Of a stretch of DNA of 64,000 nucleotides, positions 17,889-27,331 are shown piece by piece. The notes under the pieces are model-generated. The model worked only from the letters and a program-made list of their open reading frames with translations. It was not told the DNA's origin and did no database searches. The position numbers were made by a program, and so were the translations under genes. Position 1 is the first letter of the stretch; each line of letters begins with the position of its first letter. Origin of the DNA: Muricomes sp049840515 (GTDB taxonomy: Bacteria > Bacillota > Clostridia > Lachnospirales > Lachnospiraceae); contig JASGKW010000009.1 of the NCBI GenBank assembly GCA_049840515.1, positions 62,001-126,000 of the forward strand, given 5' to 3'.

Positions 17889-19534
17889 TTTTTATCCTCT
17901 TTCTTTTTTCTTTTATTTTTATTTGCAAGGAACTGTAAAATCCCTTTTGCCAACAGATTTGTAAATAAGATTAATAGTGACAGTACAAATACTTCATTAA
18001 ATTTTGTATAATGCTGCAGTTCCTTAATTTTGGCCGTCAGAATCATAGTTCTGGCCCCTACAATGAAAATCACTGCACTTACCGTTACCATAGCGTTGAT
18101 GAAAAAGTAACTGAAACTTTCCAGCAGTGTGGAAAACGTGTTGGGTGTCACAATTCTAAGTACCGTTTTCACCCAATTATCCCCCATAAGTCTGGCTGTA
18201 GTTTCCCACGATGCATTCATTTTTTCCAGAGAGCCCTTCATCATCAGGTAGGGTGTTGAGAAGAAATGAACAATATTGCACAGAATCATGATGGCAAAGC
18301 TGCCCTGGAGGGAGGTCCCTGTAAATGCGAGCATAAATGCAATACCCAGAACCATGCCGGGGATGGTATTTGTCACCATAGCTGTACCCTCAATAACCCG
18401 CTTGTATTTCCCGCTCATATTGCTTCTGGCAGTGACAAGTGCCCCTCCATATACAATCAAAGTCCCTATTACCGCCGTCAAAATTGCAACATACAGGGAA
18501 TTTCTGTACACTCCTGTCAATGCAGAATCTGTCAGAACATTCTTCACATTTTCCAGGGTAAAATTCAATCTGTACGGCCATTCCTTTATAAAGGGAACTA
18601 AAAATATAACTGCAAATACAGAAAGTACACATGCCAAAATCCCGGCGGATGCCACCCCAAGAGAGATATCCCGCACCTTGTTCTTTTTTAATTCAATGAC
18701 TGATATCCTGGTATACCGGACATTGTAACGCTCCAAATACTGCAAAATTGCAATACTGACGATAGACGGGAGCAGCATAATCAGTGCAATCACAGCACCA
18801 TTATTGAAATTGGGTATACTTCCAAGCATTTCATCATAGAGCAGTCCCACAATAACCTGCACTTTGCCCCCCACCGATGCGGGAATACCGTAATCCGTAA
18901 AAGATAAGAAGAAACATTGAATCATGGATGCTGCAAAAGTGCTGGACAGGGGCCTTAATATTGTGCTGTAAAATATTTTTACCTTGTTATCTCCCATAAC
19001 CTGGGACACAATCATAAACTTTTTATCTATGTACCCCATTGTATTGTGGATAAGCATGAATGAAATCGGCAGTGTATAAATGACATACCCTATAATCAGA
19101 CCGCTGTACCCATAAATATCAAACAACTGCGCCCCGAACAGCTTTGTCAGAAGACCTTGTTTTCCAAAAGAATAGATAATAGCAAAACCATAGGTTATGG
19201 TCGGGAGCAGCATAGGCAGGACAGCAAGAACTTCTATGCCTTTTTTCACCGCGTACGGAAGATTTGTATAGTGTATGGAATAAGCCAGTGTGAACGCCAA
19301 AAGTGTTGCGATACCTGCACTTGCCAGAGACACCACCAGGCTGTTTCCCACCGCCGCCGCAAAATTTTTCCCTGTAATAACCTCTATAACAAACTGAAAA
19401 CTTATGGTGTTGTTATCCACAAAGGCGTTGGTTAAAACTTTAATCATTGGATACAAAAGGAATACGAGGAACAGCGCAGATATGGCGACAAATATTCCTT
19501 TTGTTTCTATATTTCTTTGTTTTGTCATATTCAC
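17885..19534 (-). CDS. phnU: 2-aminoethylphosphonate ABC transporter permease, two fused membrane domains
   Basis: A 549-residue membrane protein with two binding-protein-dependent permease domains fused head to tail, about 12 transmembrane helices. The coupling EAA-like loops lie at 'QVMGDNKVKIFYSTILRPL' and 'RLMGDNWVKTVLRIVTPN'. This double length matches the PhnU2 class rather than the separate PhnU and PhnV of enterobacteria. It begins 1 base after the ATPase stop and overlaps phnS. Confidence 0.88.
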   Translation of the reverse strand: MNMTKQRNIETKGIFVAISALFLVFLLYPMIKVLTNAFVDNNTISFQFVIEVITGKNFAAAVGNSLVVSLASAGIATLLAFTLAYSIHYTNLPYAVKKGIEVLAVLPMLLPTITYGFAIIYSFGKQGLLTKLFGAQLFDIYGYSGLIIGYVIYTLPISFMLIHNTMGYIDKKFMIVSQVMGDNKVKIFYSTILRPLSSTFAASMIQCFFLSFTDYGIPASVGGKVQVIVGLLYDEMLGSIPNFNNGAVIALIMLLPSIVSIAILQYLERYNVRYTRISVIELKKNKVRDISLGVASAGILACVLSVFAVIFLVPFIKEWPYRLNFTLENVKNVLTDSALTGVYRNSLYVAILTAVIGTLIVYGGALVTARSNMSGKYKRVIEGTAMVTNTIPGMVLGIAFMLAFTGTSLQGSFAIMILCNIVHFFSTPYLMMKGSLEKMNASWETTARLMGDNWVKTVLRIVTPNTFSTLLESFSYFFINAMVTVSAVIFIVGARTMILTAKIKELQHYTKFNEVFVLSLLILFTNLLAKGILQFLANKNKRKKKEDKK

Positions 19535-20314
19535 TTATCCCACCTGAAACATTTTCTCTGGCGAAAACTTCTCACTCTGAAATAAGGAAAAAATATTGTT
19601 CTTTTTAATTTCCAGCTGATTCAGAATAAAGTCTTTCACAAAGCTGTTCTCAGGCTTATGAATAATTTCTCCCGGTTTACCGTACTGAGAAATCTTTCCT
19701 TCATTGATAATTAAAACCTTATCCGATAAAGTCAGTGCCTCCTCCGGGTCATGGGTTACAATAATGGTTGTCAGATTATACTCTTTTGCGATGGTCTTGA
19801 TTCTTTCCTTGATAGATTCTTTTATCACACCGTCCAGTGCACTTAAAGGCTCATCCAAAAGCAGAATTTTCGGTTTCATTACCATAGTTCTGGCCAAAGC
19901 CACTCTCTGTTTTTGTCCTCCTGATAACTGCTCGATTCTTTTATCCAGGTGCTCCTCCAAACCAAGCAGTTTAATCAGTTCCTGCACTTCCGCATCTGTA
20001 GAAATGCCTGGCTTATTCCGCAAGCCATATACAATATTCTGGCGTGCATTCAGATTAGGAAACAAGGCGTAATCCTGAAATACAATATTAAAACCCCTCT
20101 CTTCCATTGGTACATTTGTAATATCTTTTCCATCAAAAATGATTTTTCCATCATCTGCATCTGTAATGCCAAGAATCAGGTTTAAAAGTGTTGTTTTTCC
20201 ACTTCCTGACGGCCCTAATATAGAAATAATTTCTCCGTTTTCAATACTCAAACTAATATCGTTTAATATAGTCGTTTTGTCATAGGATTTTTTCACATGT
20301 TCAATCTGTAACAT
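19535..20314 (-). CDS. phnT: 2-aminoethylphosphonate ABC transporter ATPase
   Basis: A 259-residue ATPase: Walker A 'LGPSGSGKTT', Q-loop 'VFQDYALFPN', signature 'LSGGQKQRVALART', Walker B 'ILLLDEPLSALD' and the H-loop 'IVTHD'. It is shorter than MalK-type ATPases and lacks the C-terminal TOBE regulatory domain. It is the first gene of the phnT-U-S-W-X operon, so the promoter should lie in 20315-20425. Confidence 0.9.
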   Translation of the reverse strand: MLQIEHVKKSYDKTTILNDISLSIENGEIISILGPSGSGKTTLLNLILGITDADDGKIIFDGKDITNVPMEERGFNIVFQDYALFPNLNARQNIVYGLRNKPGISTDAEVQELIKLLGLEEHLDKRIEQLSGGQKQRVALARTMVMKPKILLLDEPLSALDGVIKESIKERIKTIAKEYNLTTIIVTHDPEEALTLSDKVLIINEGKISQYGKPGEIIHKPENSFVKDFILNQLEIKKNNIFSLFQSEKFSPEKMFQVG

Positions 20315-20426
20315 AATACCTCCCGATTCAATGTGTGCCGATTTTGCTGGGTGACATGCACATTATACAGAGATTTCACTTTTTAATTCAATCAAATCCA
20401 TGTAAACCTTAGGTAATATAAAACGC

Positions 20427-20472
20427 AAAAAAGACGCCGGAATCATTGTAGATTTACTACGAATCCGACGCC
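20427..20472 (-). terminator. Terminator between rpiR and the phosphonate operon
   Basis: On the minus strand a 9-bp stem (GGCGTCGGA with TCCGGCGTC, including G-U pairs) holds an inner GTAG/CTAC stem and is followed by six T. It sits 12 bases after the rpiR stop, so the operon is likely transcribed separately. Confidence 0.75.
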
Positions 20473-20484
20473 CTTTTCAGGAAA

Positions 20485-21330
20485 TCAATTTTCTTCATAT
20501 GAATTGCTTCTCACTATTTTTGTACTTTGATCTAAGCGCTTTTGGCTCCTCTTATAATCCTGCAGAAGCACCCCCATATAAATCATATCATTAATTGCAA
20601 TTTGGGTTGTTCTGGAGAAAATCGTTTCCCCGTAAAACAGTTGTTTTCCTGAAGAACGCAGTTCCAAATCCGCATATTTAGCCCCGGGAGTGTTCTCAAA
20701 ATTTGTAATCAATACTGTCACGGCTCCCGCTTTCTTTGCAAACTCCAGCGTATCCACTGTACTTTTGGACATTCCGGAATAGGATATTGCAATTGCCACG
20801 TCCCCCGGCTGAAGATTGCCTGCGCTTACCGTCTGCAAGTATGTATCTGAATAAAAGGCACAGCGGTATCCCAGATATATCAGCTTTGTTGCCAGATCAT
20901 GGGCCACCGCTATGGAATTTTCCACGCCGAAAATCATGATAATGTTACTTTTTCTTATGGCCTCAATCACTTTTTCCAGGCTTTTTGCAGAAATATTCTT
21001 CAATGTATCCTGCAAAAGCTCATTTGTAATACGGACAATCTGTCCCGGCAATTCTTCGACTTTGGCGTCCCTTGGTATTTGATATCCGTATAACCCCTGA
21101 ATACTGTCGTTCTCCTTCTTGTCTTCCATATTCTGGGATATTCTTTCTTCCATCAGCGCCATCTTAAATTCTTTGAATCCCGTAAAACCCAAGCATTTCA
21201 AAAAGCGCATGACAGTAGGCTGGCTGACCTTCGCCTGATTTGCAAGCTCGTCCAGAACCATCTTCTCCACCTCTTCAAAATGTTCCAGAACATAATCCGC
21301 CACTTTCTTCTCAGATTTTCTCAAATCCAT
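20485..21330 (-). CDS. RpiR family (MurR-type) transcriptional regulator
   Basis: A 281-residue regulator with an N-terminal helix-turn-helix of the RpiR type ('KVSQPTVMRFLKCLGFTGFKEFKMAL' in its typical place) and a C-terminal SIS domain ('IMIFGVENSIAVAHDLATKL', 'GDVAIAISYSGMSKSTV'). The SIS domain usually binds a phosphorylated compound. Lying directly before the phosphonate operon, it is a reasonable candidate regulator of it. ATG 21330 has no ribosome binding site, while GAGGTGA stands about 35 bases upstream with an in-frame run of family-like residues; the true start may use a rare codon there or be hidden by an indel. Confidence 0.85.
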   Translation of the reverse strand: MDLRKSEKKVADYVLEHFEEVEKMVLDELANQAKVSQPTVMRFLKCLGFTGFKEFKMALMEERISQNMEDKKENDSIQGLYGYQIPRDAKVEELPGQIVRITNELLQDTLKNISAKSLEKVIEAIRKSNIIMIFGVENSIAVAHDLATKLIYLGYRCAFYSDTYLQTVSAGNLQPGDVAIAISYSGMSKSTVDTLEFAKKAGAVTVLITNFENTPGAKYADLELRSSGKQLFYGETIFSRTTQIAINDMIYMGVLLQDYKRSQKRLDQSTKIVRSNSYEEN

Positions 21331-21497
21331 ATATTTCTGTTTGATTTCAAATTTAATTATAGTGATTCACCTCACTTACTTATGTAGCAATCCTACAAAT
21401 TATCCCTATCTCTCTTCGTAAAAATAATTTTACATTTATAAATTCAGCTTAGTTTTCTTAGAATTGTATTTTTAAAAAACACTATAACTTTAAAAAA

Positions 21498-22136
21498 TTA
21501 TTCTACACCATTCTTGGCACAGATATCTTCCAGACAGCATTTATTGCAAAAAGGCTTTGTCCGGGCTGTGCAGACATCCCGCCCATGATATACAAGGCGG
21601 TGGCAGAAGTCGTTGCCTTCCTTGGGGGGAATAATCTCCCACAATGCCATCTCCACTTTTTTAGGGTCTTTCGTTCCATCCACAAGACCGATTCTGTTTG
21701 TCAGACGTATGCAGTGAGTGTCTGTTACAATGGCAGGTTTCCCAAACACATCTCCCATAATCAGATTGGCGCTCTTTCGCCCCACCCCCGGAAACTTCAT
21801 CAGGGTGTCAAAATCTCCCGGAACATTTCCTCCAAACTGCTCTTTCAACATCTTCATAGCTGCACTGATATCTCTCGCTTTGCTCTTACCCAAACCGCAA
21901 GGCCTCACAATGCGTTCAATATCAGCCACATCCGCCTCCGCCAGAGCATCCACATCTGGATACTCGGCATATAAGTCCTCCACAACCACATTTACACGGG
22001 CATCGGTGCACTGTGCCGCCAGCCGGACACTGACAAGCAGCTTCCACGCCTGATCATAATCCAGACTGCAATCCGCCTCCGGGTACTCCTTCTTTAAACG
22101 TTCGATTACCTCCAACGCTAATTCAGCTTTTGTCAT
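21498..22136 (-). CDS. nth: Endonuclease III
   Basis: A 212-residue DNA glycosylase/AP lyase for oxidised pyrimidines. The helix-hairpin-helix reads 'LMKFPGVGRKSANLIMG' with the catalytic lysine, followed by the catalytic aspartate in 'VTDTHCIRLTNR'. The C-terminal 4Fe-4S ligands are C-x7-C-x2-C-x5-C ('CTARTKPFCNKCCLEDIC'), with one more residue in the first gap than the E. coli enzyme. AGGAG precedes the start. It is transcribed alone. Confidence 0.95.
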   Translation of the reverse strand: MTKAELALEVIERLKKEYPEADCSLDYDQAWKLLVSVRLAAQCTDARVNVVVEDLYAEYPDVDALAEADVADIERIVRPCGLGKSKARDISAAMKMLKEQFGGNVPGDFDTLMKFPGVGRKSANLIMGDVFGKPAIVTDTHCIRLTNRIGLVDGTKDPKKVEMALWEIIPPKEGNDFCHRLVYHGRDVCTARTKPFCNKCCLEDICAKNGVE

Positions 22137-22309
22137 ATCTATAATCTCCTATCTCTATCTCACAATATATGTACAACCTCTATTATACCTTTTCTCACGC
22201 CGTCCTGCCACTCCAATTACTGGTATTATATCTTTAACCTCACTTCGCCGACTGGGATTTATCCGATTATATCACAAATATATAAAGCCGTATAGAGACG
22301 GCCGCCTTG

Positions 22310-22338
22310 TTGTACAAGGTGTGCCAAAGTGATATAAT
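22310..22338 (+). promoter_or_regulatory. Sigma-70-type promoter of the flavin oxidoreductase gene
   Basis: TTGTAC at 22310-22315 and TATAAT at 22333-22338 are separated by 17 bases. The start codon lies 57 bases further on. Confidence 0.65.
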
Positions 22339-22394
22339 AAACACTATGAAACAAGTTATTTTATCAAGTCCATGACAGAAAGGAAGAATGTCTT

Positions 22395-23420
22395 ATGTAT
22401 TTATTTAATTCGCTTACAGTAAAAAACATGGAGCTGCGCAACAGAACTGTTATGCCGCCCATGTGTATGTACAGTGCCGATAACGGTATGGCAGATGACT
22501 TCCACTTTACCCATTACACTTCCCGTGCAGTTGGAGGAACGGGGTTGATTATTATGGAGGCTACGGGTGTTCTGCCCTGGGGCCGCATTTCAGATAACTG
22601 CCTGGGGCTTTGGAATGATGAGCAGGCAAAAGCAATTGCGCCCATAGTCACTGCCTGCCAGAAACAAGGCGCGAAAATGGCGATTCAGCTCAACCACGCA
22701 GGGCGCAAGTGTACAGCACAGGAAAAAACAATTTACGCCCCCAGCGCCATGCCCTTTGACCAGGACTCACCTATGCCTCGTGAGATGACAGAAGATGATA
22801 TCCGCGACACAGTGAATGCATTTCAAAGTGCTGCTGCCCGCGCCGCTGAAATTGGTTTTGATGCAATTGAAATTCACGGTGCCCACGGTTATTTAATCAG
22901 TGAGTTTTTGTCCCCACTAACCAATCACCGAACAGACAGCTACGGCGGCTCAACAGAAAACCGCTGCCGTATATTGATTGAAGTGCTGAAAGCGGTACAT
23001 GAAGTCTGGCCTTCTGATAAGCCTGTTCTACTGCGCATATCTGCGGAGGACTACGAGCCGGAAGGTATGCATGTGGAGGAAATGTCCCGAATTATCCAAC
23101 TGGTAAAGCCCTATATTGATATATTGGATGTAAGTACAGGAGGAGTTGTTCCAACACCTCCAACGGCCATTTATCCGGGCTATCAGATAAAAATTGCGGA
23201 AGAACTCAAGCGGACATCCGGTCTGCCCACAATAACAGTCGGCTTAATCAGTGAGCCACATCAGGTGGAAGAAATACTGGGGTCAGAGCGGGCCGATTTG
23301 GTCGCCTTGGGACGAGAACTTCTGCGTGACCCTTATTGGGTATTGCACACAGCCCGGGACTTAAATGTTGAATATCCCTGGCCGGAACAGTATCTGCGCG
23401 GATTTAGTGCAAGAAAGTAA
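22395..23420 (+). CDS. Old Yellow Enzyme, YqjM-like NAD(P)H:flavin oxidoreductase
   Basis: A 341-residue FMN-dependent TIM-barrel ene-reductase. 'RTVMPPMCMYSADNG' contains the Cys and Tyr that tune the flavin in YqjM-type enzymes. 'IEIHGAHGYLISEFLSPLTN' carries the substrate-binding histidines, and 'SYGGSTENRCR' and 'VALGRELLRDPYW' are typical. The length fits. Such enzymes reduce activated C=C bonds of enones and nitro compounds. It stands alone, with its own promoter and a downstream terminator. Confidence 0.93.
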   Translation: MYLFNSLTVKNMELRNRTVMPPMCMYSADNGMADDFHFTHYTSRAVGGTGLIIMEATGVLPWGRISDNCLGLWNDEQAKAIAPIVTACQKQGAKMAIQLNHAGRKCTAQEKTIYAPSAMPFDQDSPMPREMTEDDIRDTVNAFQSAAARAAEIGFDAIEIHGAHGYLISEFLSPLTNHRTDSYGGSTENRCRILIEVLKAVHEVWPSDKPVLLRISAEDYEPEGMHVEEMSRIIQLVKPYIDILDVSTGGVVPTPPTAIYPGYQIKIAEELKRTSGLPTITVGLISEPHQVEEILGSERADLVALGRELLRDPYWVLHTARDLNVEYPWPEQYLRGFSARK

Positions 23421-23441
23421 TAATACGAACCATAAAACAAG

Positions 23442-23481
23442 GAGGAACCATGAAGCTGCAGCAGCAATTTCGTGGTTCCTC
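23442..23481. terminator. Bidirectional terminator between convergent genes
   Basis: GAGGAACCA at 23442-23450 pairs with TGGTTCCTC at 23473-23481. It lies between the flavin oxidoreductase and the DUF2075 gene, which converge. Confidence 0.7.
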
Positions 23482-23487
23482 TCATCA

Positions 23488-25095
23488 TCATTTATGGTAT
23501 GTTTCAATATATTGTTTCAGATATTCCTTTAGTGCCTGATCACATACATAAAGATATGTTCCCCTTATTCCTCTTGTCATCAGCACATAATATATGTTTT
23601 TTATGTATCGATCCAACTCTTCATCGGTAGCTGTATTCTTTCCGTTCTTGTCAAAATAGTGATTCTTATCTACTACTATAGCCTCTTTTTCTTTATCATA
23701 TTTTATGTCTTCACCTAAAATGACAAATCCGTAATTTAAGTCATATCCCTGTATGGAATGGATGCAGCCTACTTCATTAACCGCATTTTCGCAATGCACC
23801 CAGTTTTCCGTGCGGTTATTCCACATTTTTTCAAAATTCTCTATTTTTATGTCTCTTAACTTCTTATTCTTCTGACTAATCCAGGGCCATGCATATCCTG
23901 CAAGCATCCGGCACAATCCATATTCTTCTTCTCTTTTTTGTAAAAGTACATTAAATTCACTGAAAGAATCAACAATCTTAAACTCGTATTTGTTGAAGGT
24001 CCGTTTTTTATCCGGTTTGCCATAAAGCAATCCTTTAAGATAACTGATATACCCATTACCTCCGACTACACGCATTTGTGATGACAGTTTATAGTACGCC
24101 ATCATACGCTTCTGATGTCTTTCTTCTAATTTCTTATCCAGCATCTCTGCTGTGATACCTGAAGGACCAATAACCTGATTACTATCAAAAAAGAGAATCG
24201 GGCACTTACATTGGGTCAATATCCAATCCAGTTCTGTCGCATCTTTTGATAAATTTAGTCTTCTGTTATTCTCATCATGAGCTTTCATATTTACAATATT
24301 TTTTCTTTTGTGCAGACGGTGAGCTTCATCCACCAATAAAATATCGTATTTTGATTTTGCTGCTTCAGATGGGCTTATTACATCCTTTGCCATTAAACCC
24401 TCTATATGTGTGAACAAATTTTTTAAAGTTTTTCGTAATGACGTCTGAGGAACTACAAGAGCCATTTTTTTATCTTTATATTTGGGATTTCCCTGTTCAT
24501 CCTCACAATCCCTCAGATATTTAAACAAATAGACTGCTACTATTGTTTTCCCGCTTCCTGGCATCCCTTCGACTATGATTGGCCTCTCATAATCTTGCTC
24601 AATATACTTTATAATATCTTCTACTGCCATAAACTGACTCTCATTTAATGCCTTATAGGGTGAGTATTTAAATAAGTCAGAATTCTTAATTTGCTCCAAA
24701 GGTTTTACCGCGATTTTCTTTTCTCTAAGCTGCTCCCATAATTCCGGAAATAAATTATTGTAATATGCACGCTTGTAGTATTCTTTCCTGGCAATACCTT
24801 TATTTTTATTTGTCAGAACGTACTTTTCATCAGCCGTTAAATATTCAATCAGTCTGTTTTCAAAATCATATGTTACTGATTGGTTAAACTCTTGAGAATA
24901 TATAAGATGTACATTCTTAAATACTTTCTTTTCTTCTTTTGACAGATGCTCTGCCATTCTTGCAATTACCCTGTTGGATTCACCAACATATGCTTTCTTT
25001 CCATTTTCTAAGATATATAGCATCGGCCAGTTGATAAATTTAGCATTATCCCCGTAACTAGAACTTGGAAATTCACTATCTGTAATATGAAACAT
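23488..25095 (-). CDS. GIY-YIG nuclease-DUF2075 helicase/ATPase fusion
   Basis: A 535-residue protein. Residues about 22-110 form a GIY-YIG nuclease-like domain ('PMLYILENGKKAYVGES', a downstream Arg, and Glu in 'FENRLIEYL'). A DUF2075 P-loop ATPase follows, with Walker A 'GMPGSGKTIVAV' (about 178), Walker B 'ILLVDEAHRLHK', and C-terminal helicase-like motifs 'CIHSIQGYDLNYGFVILG' and 'YYVLMTRGIRGTYLYV'. It starts 1 base after the stop of the pyrophosphohydrolase gene, so they form an operon. DUF2075 ATPases are often in defence loci; whether this pair restricts phage is an inference. Confidence 0.85.
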   Translation of the reverse strand: MFHITDSEFPSSSYGDNAKFINWPMLYILENGKKAYVGESNRVIARMAEHLSKEEKKVFKNVHLIYSQEFNQSVTYDFENRLIEYLTADEKYVLTNKNKGIARKEYYKRAYYNNLFPELWEQLREKKIAVKPLEQIKNSDLFKYSPYKALNESQFMAVEDIIKYIEQDYERPIIVEGMPGSGKTIVAVYLFKYLRDCEDEQGNPKYKDKKMALVVPQTSLRKTLKNLFTHIEGLMAKDVISPSEAAKSKYDILLVDEAHRLHKRKNIVNMKAHDENNRRLNLSKDATELDWILTQCKCPILFFDSNQVIGPSGITAEMLDKKLEERHQKRMMAYYKLSSQMRVVGGNGYISYLKGLLYGKPDKKRTFNKYEFKIVDSFSEFNVLLQKREEEYGLCRMLAGYAWPWISQKNKKLRDIKIENFEKMWNNRTENWVHCENAVNEVGCIHSIQGYDLNYGFVILGEDIKYDKEKEAIVVDKNHYFDKNGKNTATDEELDRYIKNIYYVLMTRGIRGTYLYVCDQALKEYLKQYIETYHK

Positions 25096-25464
25096 CTATT
25101 CCTCCTCCAAAGAAAGCTCCGTATATTTCAAGTTTTTTCCTTTTATCTTAGAGACCGGATATTTCTCATCATTCTTCCTTAGCTTCTTCTCCAAACTCTC
25201 TTTCAAATCCAGATTATACATTTGAGAAAAACGCAGCAAGAAGAAAAATATATCTGCCAGCTCATCTGAAATTTCTTCACGCTTTTTATCTATCTGCAGC
25301 ATCTCAATCATTTGCTCCTCCGTTTTAAAACGGAATATATCAAGTAATTCATTGGATTCTGTAGAAAGCCCTATTGCCAGTTCTTTTGGCGAATGAAACT
25401 GGTCCCAATCCCTTTGCTCACAGAACTCTTTTATTTGTTGAATCAGCATGGATATATCTGACAT
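25096..25464 (-). CDS. MazG-like nucleotide pyrophosphohydrolase
   Basis: A 122-residue all-alpha NTP pyrophosphohydrolase. The metal-binding motif E-x2-E...E-x2-D is seen in 'STESNELLDIFRF' and 'ISDELADIFFFLLRFSQ'. The length matches the dCTPase/RS21-C6 class that hydrolyses dNTPs or modified nucleotides. AAAGGAA precedes ATG 25464. It is directly coupled to the GIY-YIG-DUF2075 gene, with TAG immediately followed by the next ATG. Confidence 0.88.
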   Translation of the reverse strand: MSDISMLIQQIKEFCEQRDWDQFHSPKELAIGLSTESNELLDIFRFKTEEQMIEMLQIDKKREEISDELADIFFFLLRFSQMYNLDLKESLEKKLRKNDEKYPVSKIKGKNLKYTELSLEEE

Positions 25465-25593
25465 ACATATTCCTTTCCCAGCTCTTGTTAGACTGTAAAG
25501 TACTCTTTTGTTTTTATCTATAGTATATTATATCTTATATCCCGTACTTTTCAATGGTTTTGGATAATATGTTCTTTACGCAAGCATACTGCT

Positions 25594-27331
25594 TTACACA
25601 GACCACTCCAGACTGGCCTGCTGGAGAGAATATAATTTTTCGTATAATCCTTTTTTATCGATTAACTCCTCATGTTTTCCTTCTTCTATGACAGCCCCCT
25701 CATCCAGCACAATGATTTTATCTGCGCCAGCCACAGTTCGCAGCCTGTGGGCGATGACCAGAACTGTCTTGTCTGCAATCAAGCGTGAAATGGCTTGTTG
25801 AATCAATACTTCATTTTCCGGGTCAAGAGATGCGGTAGCCTCATCCAAAAGAATAACCGGTGCATTTTTCAGCAGTGCGCGGGCGATTGAAATTCTCTGG
25901 CGCTCCCCACCTGAAATTGTACTTCCATTTTCCCCCAGCATGGTGTTATATCCTTGCGGCATCTTCTCCACAAATTCATCACAGCAGGCCGCCTTCGCCG
26001 CCGCCATAACTTCCCCCTCTGAAGCATCCATGTTTCCGATTTTAATATTATTGTATACTGTGTCATTAAACAATACCACATCCTGAAATACATAGGACAT
26101 ATGGTCCATCAGATATTCAGGGTCCAGGGTGCTGATGTCCACACCGCCAATAGTGATTGTTCCCTTATTGATATCCCAGAAGCGGGCTGCCAGCTTTGCC
26201 GCTGTACTTTTTCCGCTTCCGGAAGGACCCACAAGGGCTGTAATTCCTTTTTCCATAATGGTAAAGCTGACATCATGCAGCACTTCCTTGTCATTGTACC
26301 CAAAGCTGACATGGTCAAAGACAATCTGGTTGCCGGGAATCGGGGTATCCTGACTTCCCTGCTGTATGCCGGTCTCTTTCAGGGCCTTCATCCTCTTCAT
26401 GGATTGCAGGGAATAAAACAACTCAGGCAGGAGGGTCAAGCTCCGTCAAAATGGGACCATAAATCCGAACCACAATCAAATAGAACATCAACAGGGGAAT
26501 CAGTTCAATACTGCCTCCTGTCAGCAGTTGGGCCCCCACAAAAACTGTGATTCCAACCCCGGCCTGTAAAATCAACTGTGCCCCCGTCACAAATATGCCG
26601 GTAGTCATTTCCATTTTGATTGCCATCTTTTTCATATAAAGAAGGGCTGAATTTAATTCCTTTGACTTCTCCCCCGCCATGTTGCAGGACTTGATAACTT
26701 TCATTCCCTCGATATATTCCTGCACCTGCTCAGACGCTTTCAGCTTTGCATCTATCTGGCGCACACTTAACCTTGCCTGTATCTTGCGGGTGAAGAAAAT
26801 GATGGCAAATGAAATTGGAATGGTGCAAAATACGGAGAGTGCCATCCTCCAGTCAAAAATTGCCAGGCAGATACAAATCAAAATAGATGAAATTCCATTT
26901 GCAAGCAATTGAGGCACTACATGACTTAGCACATGTTCCAAAGTACTGCAGTCTCCAATCAAATTTGTGGTCAGCTCTGATAAGTCTTTTGAGTTAAAGA
27001 AACTCATAGGCAGCCTGCGAATCCGCTCCGCCACCTCCACACGAGTACTTTCTGCTTCCATGTAAGAAGTAACATAAGTCTTTTTATAATCATTTTTATT
27101 GGCAAGGAACACAAGTAAAAAACTTACAAGCCCCGCCCCAAAAAGTATCCACATCTGATTCCACTCTACGGACTCTCCGAGAAGTGGTTTCAGCAATATC
27201 ATAAATATCTGAATGGTTACGACAAAAGGAAGCATCAAGGAAAGATTTGTTATGGTGCACGCTCTGACCGCCTTTTTCAAGTCTATGTATCCTTTGTCAC
27301 TCAACTGAAGTATTTCCTGCAATTTAGGCAT
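25594..27331 (-). pseudogene. ABC exporter half-transporter (membrane plus ATPase), frameshifted
   Basis: The N-terminal frame (27331-26423) encodes a six-helix exporter membrane domain; the second frame (26439-25594) encodes the linker and ATPase, with Walker A 'VGPSGSGKSTAAK', signature 'ISGGERQRISIARALL' and Walker B 'VILLDEATASLD'. One extra base at 26438-26439 (the plus strand reads CAAGCTC) separates 'RIYGPILTEL' from 'TLLPELFYSLQSMKRM'. Joined it is about 575 residues, normal for a half-exporter. It overlaps the preceding ABC gene (ATGA), and the two would form a heterodimer. This arrangement resembles the YbtP/YbtQ pair involved in iron handling, a comparison based on layout only. Confidence 0.85.
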
